Assembly: GCA_045430285.1 (NCBI GenBank)
Contig: JAILXV010000001.1
Coordinates: 1,421,202 to 1,485,201, forward strand
Source: Agarilytica sp045430285
GTDB lineage: Bacteria; Pseudomonadota; Gammaproteobacteria; Pseudomonadales; Cellvibrionaceae
Direction: 5' to 3'
Length of the DNA: 64,000 nt
The stretch's first letter is position 1, and every line of letters starts with the position of its first letter. The notes under the pieces are model-generated. The model was not told the DNA's origin. It saw nothing but the letters and a program-made list of their open reading frames with translations, and ran no database searches. The position numbers were made by a program, and so were the translations under genes. This document shows, piece after piece, positions 51,344 through 60,229 of this stretch.

Positions 51344-52531
51344 ATGAAAATCAAATTTTGTATCTTGTTTCTAATATCAACATTTAGCTCTATCAGCTAT
51401 TCAGAAATGGTTGGGTACCACTTTGAAGGTGATATAACAAGCGCTGGAGACCCTGCCTTTACAAACTTCGTTGGTGGGACGTTTCAGGGGACGATCACAT
51501 ACGACGACGAAGCGATTCCATATCAAACCGCTGAAGATCGGGCGATTGCTCAAGGCGCAATAATAAATTACACATTTACGGATGTTCTCGGACAAACATA
51601 TTATCTAACTATCGAAAATGCTAGCTTCGGATTGATCCACGACTTTTTAGCAGGGGACACCAGAACCACGTTAGATGTGTTTAGTGCTTCTAACTGGCTC
51701 GGAGAGGAGGCACCCCAACCATCGGTTATATCCAGTGATTTTCCTTTCAACCCGGAATTGCCTGAACCAATTGGAAGAGTCACTCTTTTTGGGAACGAGT
51801 TATTCTCGAACACATCTTTTGACCAATTTATCGACCTCACGAAAGCCGACATGCTTAGTCGATTCGACATAATAACTGATACAGGTGAAACAAATGAAGA
51901 AGGGTTCCCTATCATTATTTATCATATCCAAGGGGACATCACTGCGTTCGACCCGATCGAGGTAACAACTCCACCGCAAGTAGTATTAGCTAACGACACA
52001 TCTATAGGTTATTTCGATACTCCAGGCTCTTTTGAATACGATGTAAGTTCTGACACGTACAGCATGCAGACTAGCGGCAGTAATATTGGCCAATGGGAAG
52101 ACTGGTTTTACTATGTGTATGAAGCCGTCTCGGGCGATATCGATTTACGGGCACGAGTTCAGTATATTTCTGAAGGCTGGGCATCGGCTGGCATCATGAT
52201 CAGAAAAGACTTAACGTCAGGGAGCCCCTTTTCGGCATCACTTATTACACGTAACGAAGGCGGGCAGTTTATCTCCAGGCAAGAGGCCTACACACCCTAC
52301 CCAGCCATCAATGTCCCCGAACTAGAAGAAGGCTACTGGCTAAGACTTGTCAAAACAGGGAACGTTGTAGTCAATTACATATCGAACGACGGAATAAACT
52401 GGAATCAGGTAGGGACAGAGACAATTGAGTTCGGAGAAAACTTTTACGTTGGGATTTCCAGTATGTCCGAAAACCCCTATGTTCAAACTGACATTATTAT
52501 CGAAGATGTAACGATTGAAGTCACACCATAA
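51344..52531 (+). CDS. Exported protein with C-terminal DUF1349-like domain
   Basis: The 395-residue protein has a signal peptide (about 1-20). Its N-terminal part (about 25-205) is a beta-rich region of the kind seen in exported proteins with PEP-CTERM-like or anchor sequences, but no C-terminal anchor is visible. The C-terminal region (about 225-395) reads like a DUF1349/concanavalin-A-like fold: WEDWFYYVYEAVSGDIDLRARVQYI, ASAGIMIRKDL, YWLRLVKTGNVVVNYISNDGINW. This fold often binds carbohydrates. AAGGA lies 6 bases before the start. No function is assigned. Confidence 0.7.
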   Translation: MKIKFCILFLISTFSSISYSEMVGYHFEGDITSAGDPAFTNFVGGTFQGTITYDDEAIPYQTAEDRAIAQGAIINYTFTDVLGQTYYLTIENASFGLIHDFLAGDTRTTLDVFSASNWLGEEAPQPSVISSDFPFNPELPEPIGRVTLFGNELFSNTSFDQFIDLTKADMLSRFDIITDTGETNEEGFPIIIYHIQGDITAFDPIEVTTPPQVVLANDTSIGYFDTPGSFEYDVSSDTYSMQTSGSNIGQWEDWFYYVYEAVSGDIDLRARVQYISEGWASAGIMIRKDLTSGSPFSASLITRNEGGQFISRQEAYTPYPAINVPELEEGYWLRLVKTGNVVVNYISNDGINWNQVGTETIEFGENFYVGISSMSENPYVQTDIIIEDVTIEVTP

Positions 52532-52776
52532 AATAATAACTCTACGATGATACGTTTTGCGTTTAACCACCTAACTTCTCGGTGGTTAAACCATTTCTAA
52601 CGCTACGATTCTAACTACCTAACAAATCAGACCGTTGATCAGCGACCAAAGATCAACCTCATATTCCACTATCCCCCTCAGAACCGAATGCAATCAATTA
52701 AACCTTGGCACGAATAAGCACACAGGTATAATCCTTTCCAACAGTAAAAAACCTACGTTATCAAAGGAATGCCCCA

Positions 52777-54123
52777 ATGCCCATTCAGGTCAATCACACA
52801 ACAAGACGAAAACTAGTTAGCGCAGCTTTTATACTTATCATTAGCTCTATCATTGTTGGGTGCGGAGGTGGAGCGAGCGACCCAGAGGATACAGAGGTCC
52901 TTCCTACTGGTTACGATATAACCTTCCTTGATAGCCTGGACCGCTGTGGAAACCCAGTCCCACAAGACATTGCCGTTACAATTCTCGATACTGATGGAGA
53001 CTCAGTAGAATACTCAATTCCGTACTCTGGCCTGGAAGAAACCTTCACCATTCCAGAAAACAATATTATAGGCAAAACGATTATTGTTGATACATTGAGG
53101 AATGATATAACCGTCGTTGATATACCCAACGAAAATACCATTGATTTCTATGTGAACGCTCAGCAACCGGAATCTTGCGAATGCCCAAGCTACAATATAT
53201 TTTTTCAAAACATCGCTTCACCTTCTCGCACAGCAACATTATTCGTTGGAGCGATACCCCAGCTACCCGGTGAGGAAGATGATAATGAAACCATTTGGAG
53301 AAACGTTGAAATATGTAGTTCACAGGAAGATATTGTATATGTTGTTGACCAAGAATCTGGCGCGTACACACCCATCGAATTTGATGATGTAAATATATTT
53401 GTGTCTTCATTATCAAGTTTAGATGATACTAATTTCTCCACACAAGTACCTGAACACATATCCCCCTCATCAACGCCATATTCTACATTCCGTCACGCAG
53501 TTTTCTTTTCAAGCAATCAAAACGGGCGAATCGCCGGCCAATTTTCTGTGACTCAACGAAATATAGAAGAACCTCTCGCACTTCCAAACACTAACGATTC
53601 CTCCGAAGTAATTGTCATTACGCGCGCACCTACAGTACAAATGTCACATGACAACAATTCAAATATATTTACACTCCAAAACAATTCGTCGGATGGGAAC
53701 TACGTTTATGAATCCATGCGCTTTCGCACCGCGGTGGGTCAACCGATATTTCCTAGTGAGTCTGATTTTTTTGTTACTCATGAGCTCAACTTAACCGCAA
53801 ACGCAAATGAGCTCAGCGTGGTTACCGTTCCCAGCCAACAATTTGACTATGTAACAATCAATCAAGGCGGTTTTATCGATGATACATACTTGAGACGCGA
53901 AACGTTTTTACCCATTTCGCAAGGAGTGATTAATCTTGAACCATATTTTCGATCACTGACGTATTTAGACGAGGAGCTTAATAACCCCACAATTACTCTA
54001 AACAAGCTCAATAATATCGATACCTATGAAGATTCACTCGCAAACTACTTTTCTAGGGGCAATAGAAACACTTTTTATCAAGAAACAAGAATCTATACGT
54101 CAACGGCTATAGACATACAATAA
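52777..54123 (+). CDS. Putative lipoprotein, unknown function
   Basis: The 448-residue protein has a lipoprotein signal (AFILIISSIIVGCGGG, lipid Cys29) after a basic N-terminus. AAGGA lies 8 bases upstream of the ATG. The mature protein is beta-rich, low in lysine, and rich in Asn, Ser and Thr. It has cysteines in SLDRCGN and SCECPSYN that might form disulphides early in the chain. No known domain was recognised. It follows the exported protein gene on the same strand and forms an accessory-looking pair. It is convergent with mlaA, with stops 8 bases apart. Confidence 0.65.
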   Translation: MPIQVNHTTRRKLVSAAFILIISSIIVGCGGGASDPEDTEVLPTGYDITFLDSLDRCGNPVPQDIAVTILDTDGDSVEYSIPYSGLEETFTIPENNIIGKTIIVDTLRNDITVVDIPNENTIDFYVNAQQPESCECPSYNIFFQNIASPSRTATLFVGAIPQLPGEEDDNETIWRNVEICSSQEDIVYVVDQESGAYTPIEFDDVNIFVSSLSSLDDTNFSTQVPEHISPSSTPYSTFRHAVFFSSNQNGRIAGQFSVTQRNIEEPLALPNTNDSSEVIVITRAPTVQMSHDNNSNIFTLQNNSSDGNYVYESMRFRTAVGQPIFPSESDFFVTHELNLTANANELSVVTVPSQQFDYVTINQGGFIDDTYLRRETFLPISQGVINLEPYFRSLTYLDEELNNPTITLNKLNNIDTYEDSLANYFSRGNRNTFYQETRIYTSTAIDIQ

Positions 54124-54131
54124 ACAATAGC

Positions 54132-54932
54132 CTAAAAATCATACTCATCGTCAAAATATTCATCGTCACCCCCACCAAAATCATCCTCAACTACGCCATC
54201 ATTCTCTACGTATTCCAAGCGCTGAAGGAAAACTTCACGAATAAACAAATAACGATCACCCGAGATAAGTTCTTCTGTTTGAAGGAGTTCTGCTCTATCG
54301 TGCACGACATCTAGTACGTTCAATCCGATCTGAGTATTTGTATCGGTGTATTGTAGCGGTGACATCGCCCAATCAAAGGGGTACGACACCCCGCCCCTGA
54401 CAGTTGAGGGACCAAGAAATGGTATGACGATATATGGGCCACGCGGTACACCCCAGGCAGCAAGAGTTTGCGTGAAGTTTTCACCATCATCTTTTTCTAA
54501 CCCAGCTTGGGAGGCAACATCAAACAAGCCAAAAATCCCTAGAGTGGAGTTCATTAAAAAGCGGCCGCTGTCATTCGCAACCTGCTTCCACTTCCACTGC
54601 AAACCATCATTGATGATATTGGGGATCTCCCCCAAATTACTAAAGAAATTTCCAACCCCAAGTCGCACCGGTTTTGGAACGCCGGAGCGATAGCCTTTAG
54701 CTACTGGTTTTAATAACCAACGATCAAAGGCGTCGTTAAATTTAAAAGTCGCGCGATTAAATCGTTCAAACTTGTCAACGGCAGTATGCTGGAGCTGCTC
54801 TGTCGAAGCTTCTCCTTGTGAAACCGGTGTATTTGAAGCACAACCCGCAAGAATTGAGATCAAAAAACAGACACTGCATGTGTAAAGTGCCTTTTTATAA
54901 GCTGGCTCGTCAATGTAAGGCGGTTTATTCAC
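54132..54932 (-). CDS. mlaA: Outer-membrane lipoprotein MlaA (VacJ)
   Basis: MlaA extracts mislocalised phospholipids from the outer leaflet of the outer membrane. The 266-residue protein has a lipobox (SILAGCAS, Cys31) and the conserved core FERFNRATFKFNDAFDRWLLKPVAKGY, VRLGVGNFFSNLGEIPNIINDGLQWKW and TLAAWGVPRGPYIVIPFLGPSTVR. The start is the GTG at 54932, with AGGA 8 bases upstream. The acidic tail (about 250-266) is longer than in E. coli. The other mla genes are not in the window. Confidence 0.93.
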   Translation of the reverse strand: MNKPPYIDEPAYKKALYTCSVCFLISILAGCASNTPVSQGEASTEQLQHTAVDKFERFNRATFKFNDAFDRWLLKPVAKGYRSGVPKPVRLGVGNFFSNLGEIPNIINDGLQWKWKQVANDSGRFLMNSTLGIFGLFDVASQAGLEKDDGENFTQTLAAWGVPRGPYIVIPFLGPSTVRGGVSYPFDWAMSPLQYTDTNTQIGLNVLDVVHDRAELLQTEELISGDRYLFIREVFLQRLEYVENDGVVEDDFGGGDDEYFDDEYDF

Positions 54933-55029
54933 AAATATATTCCTAAATATTAATTTCAGGTACTGGGGTAAAGTGGGAGTTTAACGCGTAATTAATAGAC
55001 ACGCACAGGTTTTAGTCTGGCCAGTGAGG

Positions 55030-58000
55030 TTACGCCTCAAGGCTCAATACCCACTGCTTTTGTAGGCGTTTTTCTGATACTGGCATCTGTGTTTTAAGTG
55101 ACTGAGCAAATAACGATACTCGAAACTCTTCCAACATCCATCGATAGTTTTGCCACTCATTATTTTCCATATACGCCCATATTCCTTCACTAGCCAAGCG
55201 CTCTTCATGCTTTTTCCATAGGTCTTCTATAACACTTATCCATTGGGTATCACGATTAGGATTCTGCCCAATCTTTTCTAAACGAATTTCGATGGCACGC
55301 AAATAGCGATTAAATTGTTGCAACCAAGAGAAAGGTGTCTGCAATAGGAAACCTTTATATATCAAGGCATTTAGTTGATGCTGAATATCACCGGCAGCCA
55401 GCGCAATGGCAAGGGCATTTTTATGCGTTTTTATAATACGCTTAATCGTTACAACTTGAGCAAGCACATCGATCAATATCGACTCATATTGTTCGGCAAT
55501 TTGAACTATATCTGCTTTACCGAATTCTACAAGACGGTTAAACGTTTCTTCATCCCTAGGAAGTACACCATCAGGAAACAACGCATCCTGAATTGAGGCA
55601 AGGGTAATTGCTTCGACAGCATCTTCCCGCTTACCTAAATCCACAACCGTAAGGCCTAAATCTTTCCCCTTTAGCAAAGATTTCTTTAGATATTTCGTGC
55701 TCTGAGTACATTTAATACTCGCCAAACGTAAGACAGCGATCGAACTTTGATAATTTGCCTCCGCAGGGTTGTCTAACATCTTTAACTCAACCGAGTCTTT
55801 GTGTGAGATTAAGGCGGGGTACGCTTTAATTTTAATATGGCCCTTGTCTAGCGATACGCTATCTTGTAATTCCCCAAAATCCCATTGTGCTATATCTTTT
55901 CTTTCAAGTTCACTGCCAACGCTCGCAAGTGTTTTTTGCACTCGCCCCCGATATTTTTCTCTAAGAGTCTCAAGGTCTCGCGACTGGTCAATAACTTTTC
56001 CTTGTTCATCGACAACCTGAATATTCGTTCGATAGAAGTCATCCAGACCTTCTACATCCCATTCACTTGGATCAACGCGAGTATCGCTAATATGACCGAG
56101 CGCTTCTCCTAATGCATCAACTAATGGCGACTGCCCAGTCTTTAATCGTGGCAAAATTTTATCGACAAAGGATGGAACCGGCACAAAATGCTTACGGCGT
56201 GATTTGGGTAAGGCCTTTATCAGTGCGATGCATTTGTCTCGTAAAATCCCAGGAACCACCCATTCTAACGCCGAAGCGGAAATTTCGTGGAGAATCTCGA
56301 CGGGCACTTTAACGCTCACGCCATCCTGGACTTTACCTGGCTCAAAACAATACGTGACCTGTAATGTGAAATCGCCCACCGATATTACATTGGGAAACTG
56401 CTGTTCTGACACTGATGTCGCATCGTGCATCATCAGATCTGATTTCGTTAACCGTAATAATTCTGGCTGTGATTTTTCAGACATCTCTCGCCAACGTTCA
56501 AAACCGCGTAAATTACTAATGTGTTCAGGGATACGCTGTTGATAGAAATCGAATATTACTTGGTCGTCAACCATAATATCTCGTCGGCGGGATTTGGCTT
56601 CTAAATCATGTACGTCTTTAACCAGTTGCATATTCTGTTTAAAGAACAGCCCTTTTCCACGGTACTTTCCTTCTACTAGCGCCTCACGTATAAATATTTC
56701 TGAAGCGACTTTTGGATCAACCTTATTAAAAGCGATCCTTTTCTTCTCTTGAAGGACCAGGCCGAGTAAAGACGTTTTAACAAAGCCCTGTACCTGCCCC
56801 GCTTTTACATCGTAATAAGGTTCAAAATAGTGTTTTTTAGACAAGTGGTCTGCGTAAGATAAGACCCACTCAGGATTGACTTTTGCGATACAGTGACCAA
56901 ACAATTGACTGGTTTCGATATACTGTGCTGCCAGAATCCAGGGGTGTCTTTTCTTAGACTGGGAAGACCCTGGGAAAATGGTAAAGGTTTTTTGACGTGT
57001 ACCGTGATACTCCCGAGATTTTGCTTCGCCATCTTTATTGGCGACAAGGGAAAGATAACCACAAATAAGAGCCTTATGAATCACCTCGTAATTTGCAGTA
57101 TCTGTATTTTCTTTGTATTCGAGTGATTTGATAGCGACTTTAATTTGATGATGCAAATCTCGCCATTCGCGCATTCGCATAAAGTTGATAAACTCTCGTT
57201 TACACAACTTTCGCAACTGGGACTGAGATAACTCTTGACGTTGTTCTTCAAAATAATCCCAGAGATTTATATACGCCACAAAGTCCGACTGATCGTCCCA
57301 GAATCTGCGATGCTTTTCATCTGCGGCCTGCTGCTTGTCGCTTGGTCGCTCTCTAGGGTCTTGGATACTAAGCGCGGAGACAATGATTAATATTTCTTTT
57401 AAACATCCTAGGCGATTTGCCTCGACGATTACCGCTCCCAACCTAGGGTCGATGGGCAAGTGACTTAGCGCCCGTCCCAATTCCGTGACCTTACCATGCG
57501 AAGTCACAGCTTTAACTTCTTCTAAGAGTTTAAACCCGTCACTTATGAGACGTTTATCTGGGCGGTCTACAAACGGAAATTCGCGCACATCACCAATACG
57601 CATATGCAACATCTGTAAAATGACCGCCGCTAGATTCGTCCTTAATATTTCTGCATCAGTAAAATCCGGACGACCTAGAAAATCCTCTTCCGAATACAAG
57701 CGGATACACACACCATTGCTAACGCGGCCACAGCGACCTTGCCGCTGATTCGCACTTGCCTTTGAGATCGCTTCAATAGGTAAGCGCTGAACCTTTGTGC
57801 GTATACTGTATCGACTGATACGCGCGTAGCCAGGGTCAATTACATACTTAATCCCTGGTACAGTAATTGACGTCTCAGCGACGTTCGTTGCTAATATGAC
57901 TCGTCGTCCAGTTGCACCGCGGAATATTTTATTCTGATCATCCAAACTCAAACGCGCATAAAGAGGTAATACTTCTAGATGCTTAATATCAGATTTTTTA

Positions 58001-58911
58001 ATTGCATGGGAAGCCTCTCGAATTTCCCGTTCACCACTCAAAAAGATCAGAATATCGCCCCGAGGGTAGTTACGCGCTAGATCATCTACGGCATCAACAA
58101 TACTGTCATTAACATCATCGAACTGATCTTGCCATGGACGGTATTCTGTCTGGACGGGGTACGTACGGCCCGACACCTCAATAATTGGTGCATCACCAAA
58201 GTGTTTAGAAAACTTTTCTAAATCAATTGTCGCGGAGGTAACAATAAGTTTTAGATCTGGCCGTTTGGGAAGTAAACGCTTTAAATACCCAAGTAAAAAA
58301 TCAATATTAAGGCTGCGCTCATGGGCCTCATCAATAATGATGGTATCGTAATCGAGTAGAAGGGAATCTTTCTGAATTTCTGCGAGTAAAATACCATCTG
58401 TCATTAACTTAACGTAAGTATTTTTATGCGTATGGTCGTTGAAGCGCACTTGATAACCAACCACATTACCAAGCTCTGAATTTAGCTCTTCGGCTATGCG
58501 GCTAGCGACAGTTCGCGCTGCAATACGTCTCGGTTGTGTATGACCAATGCGTCCTTTTAAGCCTCTTCCAAGGCTCATACAAATTTTGGGTATTTGGGTG
58601 GTTTTACCCGAGCCAGTTTCCCCTGCCAGAATCACAACTTGATTATTTTGGATTAACGCCGAAATTTCATCTTTCTTTTGGCTAATGGGCAGTTCTTCTG
58701 GAAATGATATTTGCGGTAGCAAGCGTTGTTTTGCCGCGATAGATTCTAGTGCGTTTGAAAATTTATTTTCAAACTGCTCAAGCTTTTTATCAAAAGGAAG
58801 GTTTTGCTGGTGACGTTTTTCAATCTGTGCCAAATCGCGAAAAAGGCGGTTGGCATCCCTTAAACCAAGAAGGCTGATTCTCTCTCTATAGTCTTTAAAA
58901 GAAGTATTCAT
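55030..58911 (-). CDS. hrpA: ATP-dependent RNA helicase HrpA
   Basis: The 1293-residue DEAH-box helicase matches E. coli HrpA (1300). Walker A GETGSGKTTQIPK is at about 97-109, DEAH in IIIDEAHERSLN at about 190, motif VI in QRQGRCGRVSNGVCIRLYSEEDF, and the long C-terminal DUF3418-type region continues to the end. It is thought to act in RNA metabolism and rescue of stalled ribosomes. It starts with its own 193-base upstream gap after accA. Confidence 0.96.
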   Translation of the reverse strand: MNTSFKDYRERISLLGLRDANRLFRDLAQIEKRHQQNLPFDKKLEQFENKFSNALESIAAKQRLLPQISFPEELPISQKKDEISALIQNNQVVILAGETGSGKTTQIPKICMSLGRGLKGRIGHTQPRRIAARTVASRIAEELNSELGNVVGYQVRFNDHTHKNTYVKLMTDGILLAEIQKDSLLLDYDTIIIDEAHERSLNIDFLLGYLKRLLPKRPDLKLIVTSATIDLEKFSKHFGDAPIIEVSGRTYPVQTEYRPWQDQFDDVNDSIVDAVDDLARNYPRGDILIFLSGEREIREASHAIKKSDIKHLEVLPLYARLSLDDQNKIFRGATGRRVILATNVAETSITVPGIKYVIDPGYARISRYSIRTKVQRLPIEAISKASANQRQGRCGRVSNGVCIRLYSEEDFLGRPDFTDAEILRTNLAAVILQMLHMRIGDVREFPFVDRPDKRLISDGFKLLEEVKAVTSHGKVTELGRALSHLPIDPRLGAVIVEANRLGCLKEILIIVSALSIQDPRERPSDKQQAADEKHRRFWDDQSDFVAYINLWDYFEEQRQELSQSQLRKLCKREFINFMRMREWRDLHHQIKVAIKSLEYKENTDTANYEVIHKALICGYLSLVANKDGEAKSREYHGTRQKTFTIFPGSSQSKKRHPWILAAQYIETSQLFGHCIAKVNPEWVLSYADHLSKKHYFEPYYDVKAGQVQGFVKTSLLGLVLQEKKRIAFNKVDPKVASEIFIREALVEGKYRGKGLFFKQNMQLVKDVHDLEAKSRRRDIMVDDQVIFDFYQQRIPEHISNLRGFERWREMSEKSQPELLRLTKSDLMMHDATSVSEQQFPNVISVGDFTLQVTYCFEPGKVQDGVSVKVPVEILHEISASALEWVVPGILRDKCIALIKALPKSRRKHFVPVPSFVDKILPRLKTGQSPLVDALGEALGHISDTRVDPSEWDVEGLDDFYRTNIQVVDEQGKVIDQSRDLETLREKYRGRVQKTLASVGSELERKDIAQWDFGELQDSVSLDKGHIKIKAYPALISHKDSVELKMLDNPAEANYQSSIAVLRLASIKCTQSTKYLKKSLLKGKDLGLTVVDLGKREDAVEAITLASIQDALFPDGVLPRDEETFNRLVEFGKADIVQIAEQYESILIDVLAQVVTIKRIIKTHKNALAIALAAGDIQHQLNALIYKGFLLQTPFSWLQQFNRYLRAIEIRLEKIGQNPNRDTQWISVIEDLWKKHEERLASEGIWAYMENNEWQNYRWMLEEFRVSLFAQSLKTQMPVSEKRLQKQWVLSLEA

Positions 58912-59070
58912 GAGTTTAATGTAGATTCCAGCTACGTCGAAACTTCTCGCGCTAGCAGCCGCATAATGTAGGAGAAGAAGCCGCCATTAGGGCAGCGACA
59001 TTAGATACCAAGGGTAGAGCAATACGGGAGAACTACAGAGCACTGACAATAAGACGAAATGAGGAGATCC

Positions 59071-59098
59071 GTGTGCTTCGCAAGGAGGCGAAACACAC
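59071..59098 (-). terminator. Hairpin just after accA
   Basis: An 11-bp stem (gtgtgcttcgc / gcgaaacacac, one mismatch) begins about 6 bases past the accA stop on the minus strand. There is no U tract, so termination is uncertain. Confidence 0.45.
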
Positions 59099-59104
59099 TG
59101 CGAA

Positions 59105-60061
59105 CTATTCTGGTCCGTTACCGTAACTCATCAAGCGTTCGTAACGTTTTGCTAACAATTCATCTATCGGCATCGCGCTCAATTGATCAACTTGCTCACA
59201 CAATCGATCTCGAAGTGTTAGTGCCATTTGATCCATATTTCGATGTGCGCCGCCCAGTGGTTCAGGAATCGTTTCGTCAACAATACCTAAATCTTCCAAA
59301 ATAGTAGACGTTACGCCCATAGCCTCAGCAGCCAGTGGCGCTTTCTCGACGGTCTTCCATATAATATTCGCACACCCTTCTGGTGAAATTACAAAATACG
59401 TTGAGTATTGCAGCATATTAAGCTGATCACCGACGCCGATTGCCAATGCTCCTCCGGAAGAGCCTTCACCGATTACCGTACAGATTATGGGAGTTTTCAA
59501 TCGAGACATTACCGCTAGGTTCTGAGCAATAGATTCACTGATCCCTCTTTCCTCACTATCAATACCTGGGTATGCCCCCGGTGTGTCGATCAAGGTCAAC
59601 ACAGGGATTTTGAAACGTTCGGCCATTTCCATAAGACGTAAAGCCTTACGATACCCTTCTGGTTTAGGCATTCCGAAGTTACGCTGTACTTTTTCTTTAA
59701 CACTACGGCCTTTTTCCTCACCAATCACCATGACTGATCGTCCGGCTAAGCGTCCTATACCGCCGATAATAGCGCTGTCATCACCAAAGTGGCGATCACC
59801 GTGCAGCTCATCCCAATCATCGAATATTCTAGGGATATAGTCCGAGGTATAAGGACGATGAGGATGGCGAGCCACCTGCACGACCTGCCAAGAAGACAAA
59901 TTGGAATAAATGCCTTCCGTAAGCTTTTCACTCTTATCACGTAAGCGATTGATCTCTTCATTGATATTGAGATCGTTGTCGGTACCCACCAACTGAAGCT
60001 CTTCGATTTTGCCCTCTAATTCCGCTATGGGCTGCTCAAAATCGAGATAATTTAAATTCAT
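59105..60061 (-). CDS. accA: Acetyl-CoA carboxylase carboxyltransferase subunit alpha
   Basis: AccA with AccD transfers CO2 from biotin to acetyl-CoA in the first step of fatty acid synthesis. The 318-residue protein (E. coli 319) begins MNLNYLDFEQPIAELEGKIEEL and has RHPHRPYTSDYIPRIFDDWDELHGDRHFGDD, GMPKPEGYRKALRLMEMAERF and TLIDTPGAYPGIDSEERGISESIAQNL. It lies 168 bases after dnaE, the usual order. Confidence 0.97.
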   Translation of the reverse strand: MNLNYLDFEQPIAELEGKIEELQLVGTDNDLNINEEINRLRDKSEKLTEGIYSNLSSWQVVQVARHPHRPYTSDYIPRIFDDWDELHGDRHFGDDSAIIGGIGRLAGRSVMVIGEEKGRSVKEKVQRNFGMPKPEGYRKALRLMEMAERFKIPVLTLIDTPGAYPGIDSEERGISESIAQNLAVMSRLKTPIICTVIGEGSSGGALAIGVGDQLNMLQYSTYFVISPEGCANIIWKTVEKAPLAAEAMGVTSTILEDLGIVDETIPEPLGGAHRNMDQMALTLRDRLCEQVDQLSAMPIDELLAKRYERLMSYGNGPE

Positions 60062-60126
60062 TGCTGTCGCCTATCGTTAAATCGTCCGGTTTATGTTCTA
60101 TATCTGGCGCTACTAAGTGGCCTGTC

Positions 60127-60144
60127 GTATGGTTTTCACCATAC
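60127..60144 (-). other. Small hairpin between dnaE and accA
   Basis: A perfect 6-bp stem (gtatgg / ccatac) with a 6-base loop lies in the 168-base gap. It may act in the accA leader, but no further regulatory sequence is recognised. Confidence 0.3.
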
Positions 60145-60229
60145 ACCGCATCTCGCCAGGTTGACCTTACCGTAAAAGGGGCGAAAGTTTATCAAAAGCG
60201 TTTAGCTGCTGAAAGCTAGTTTTACCCAG

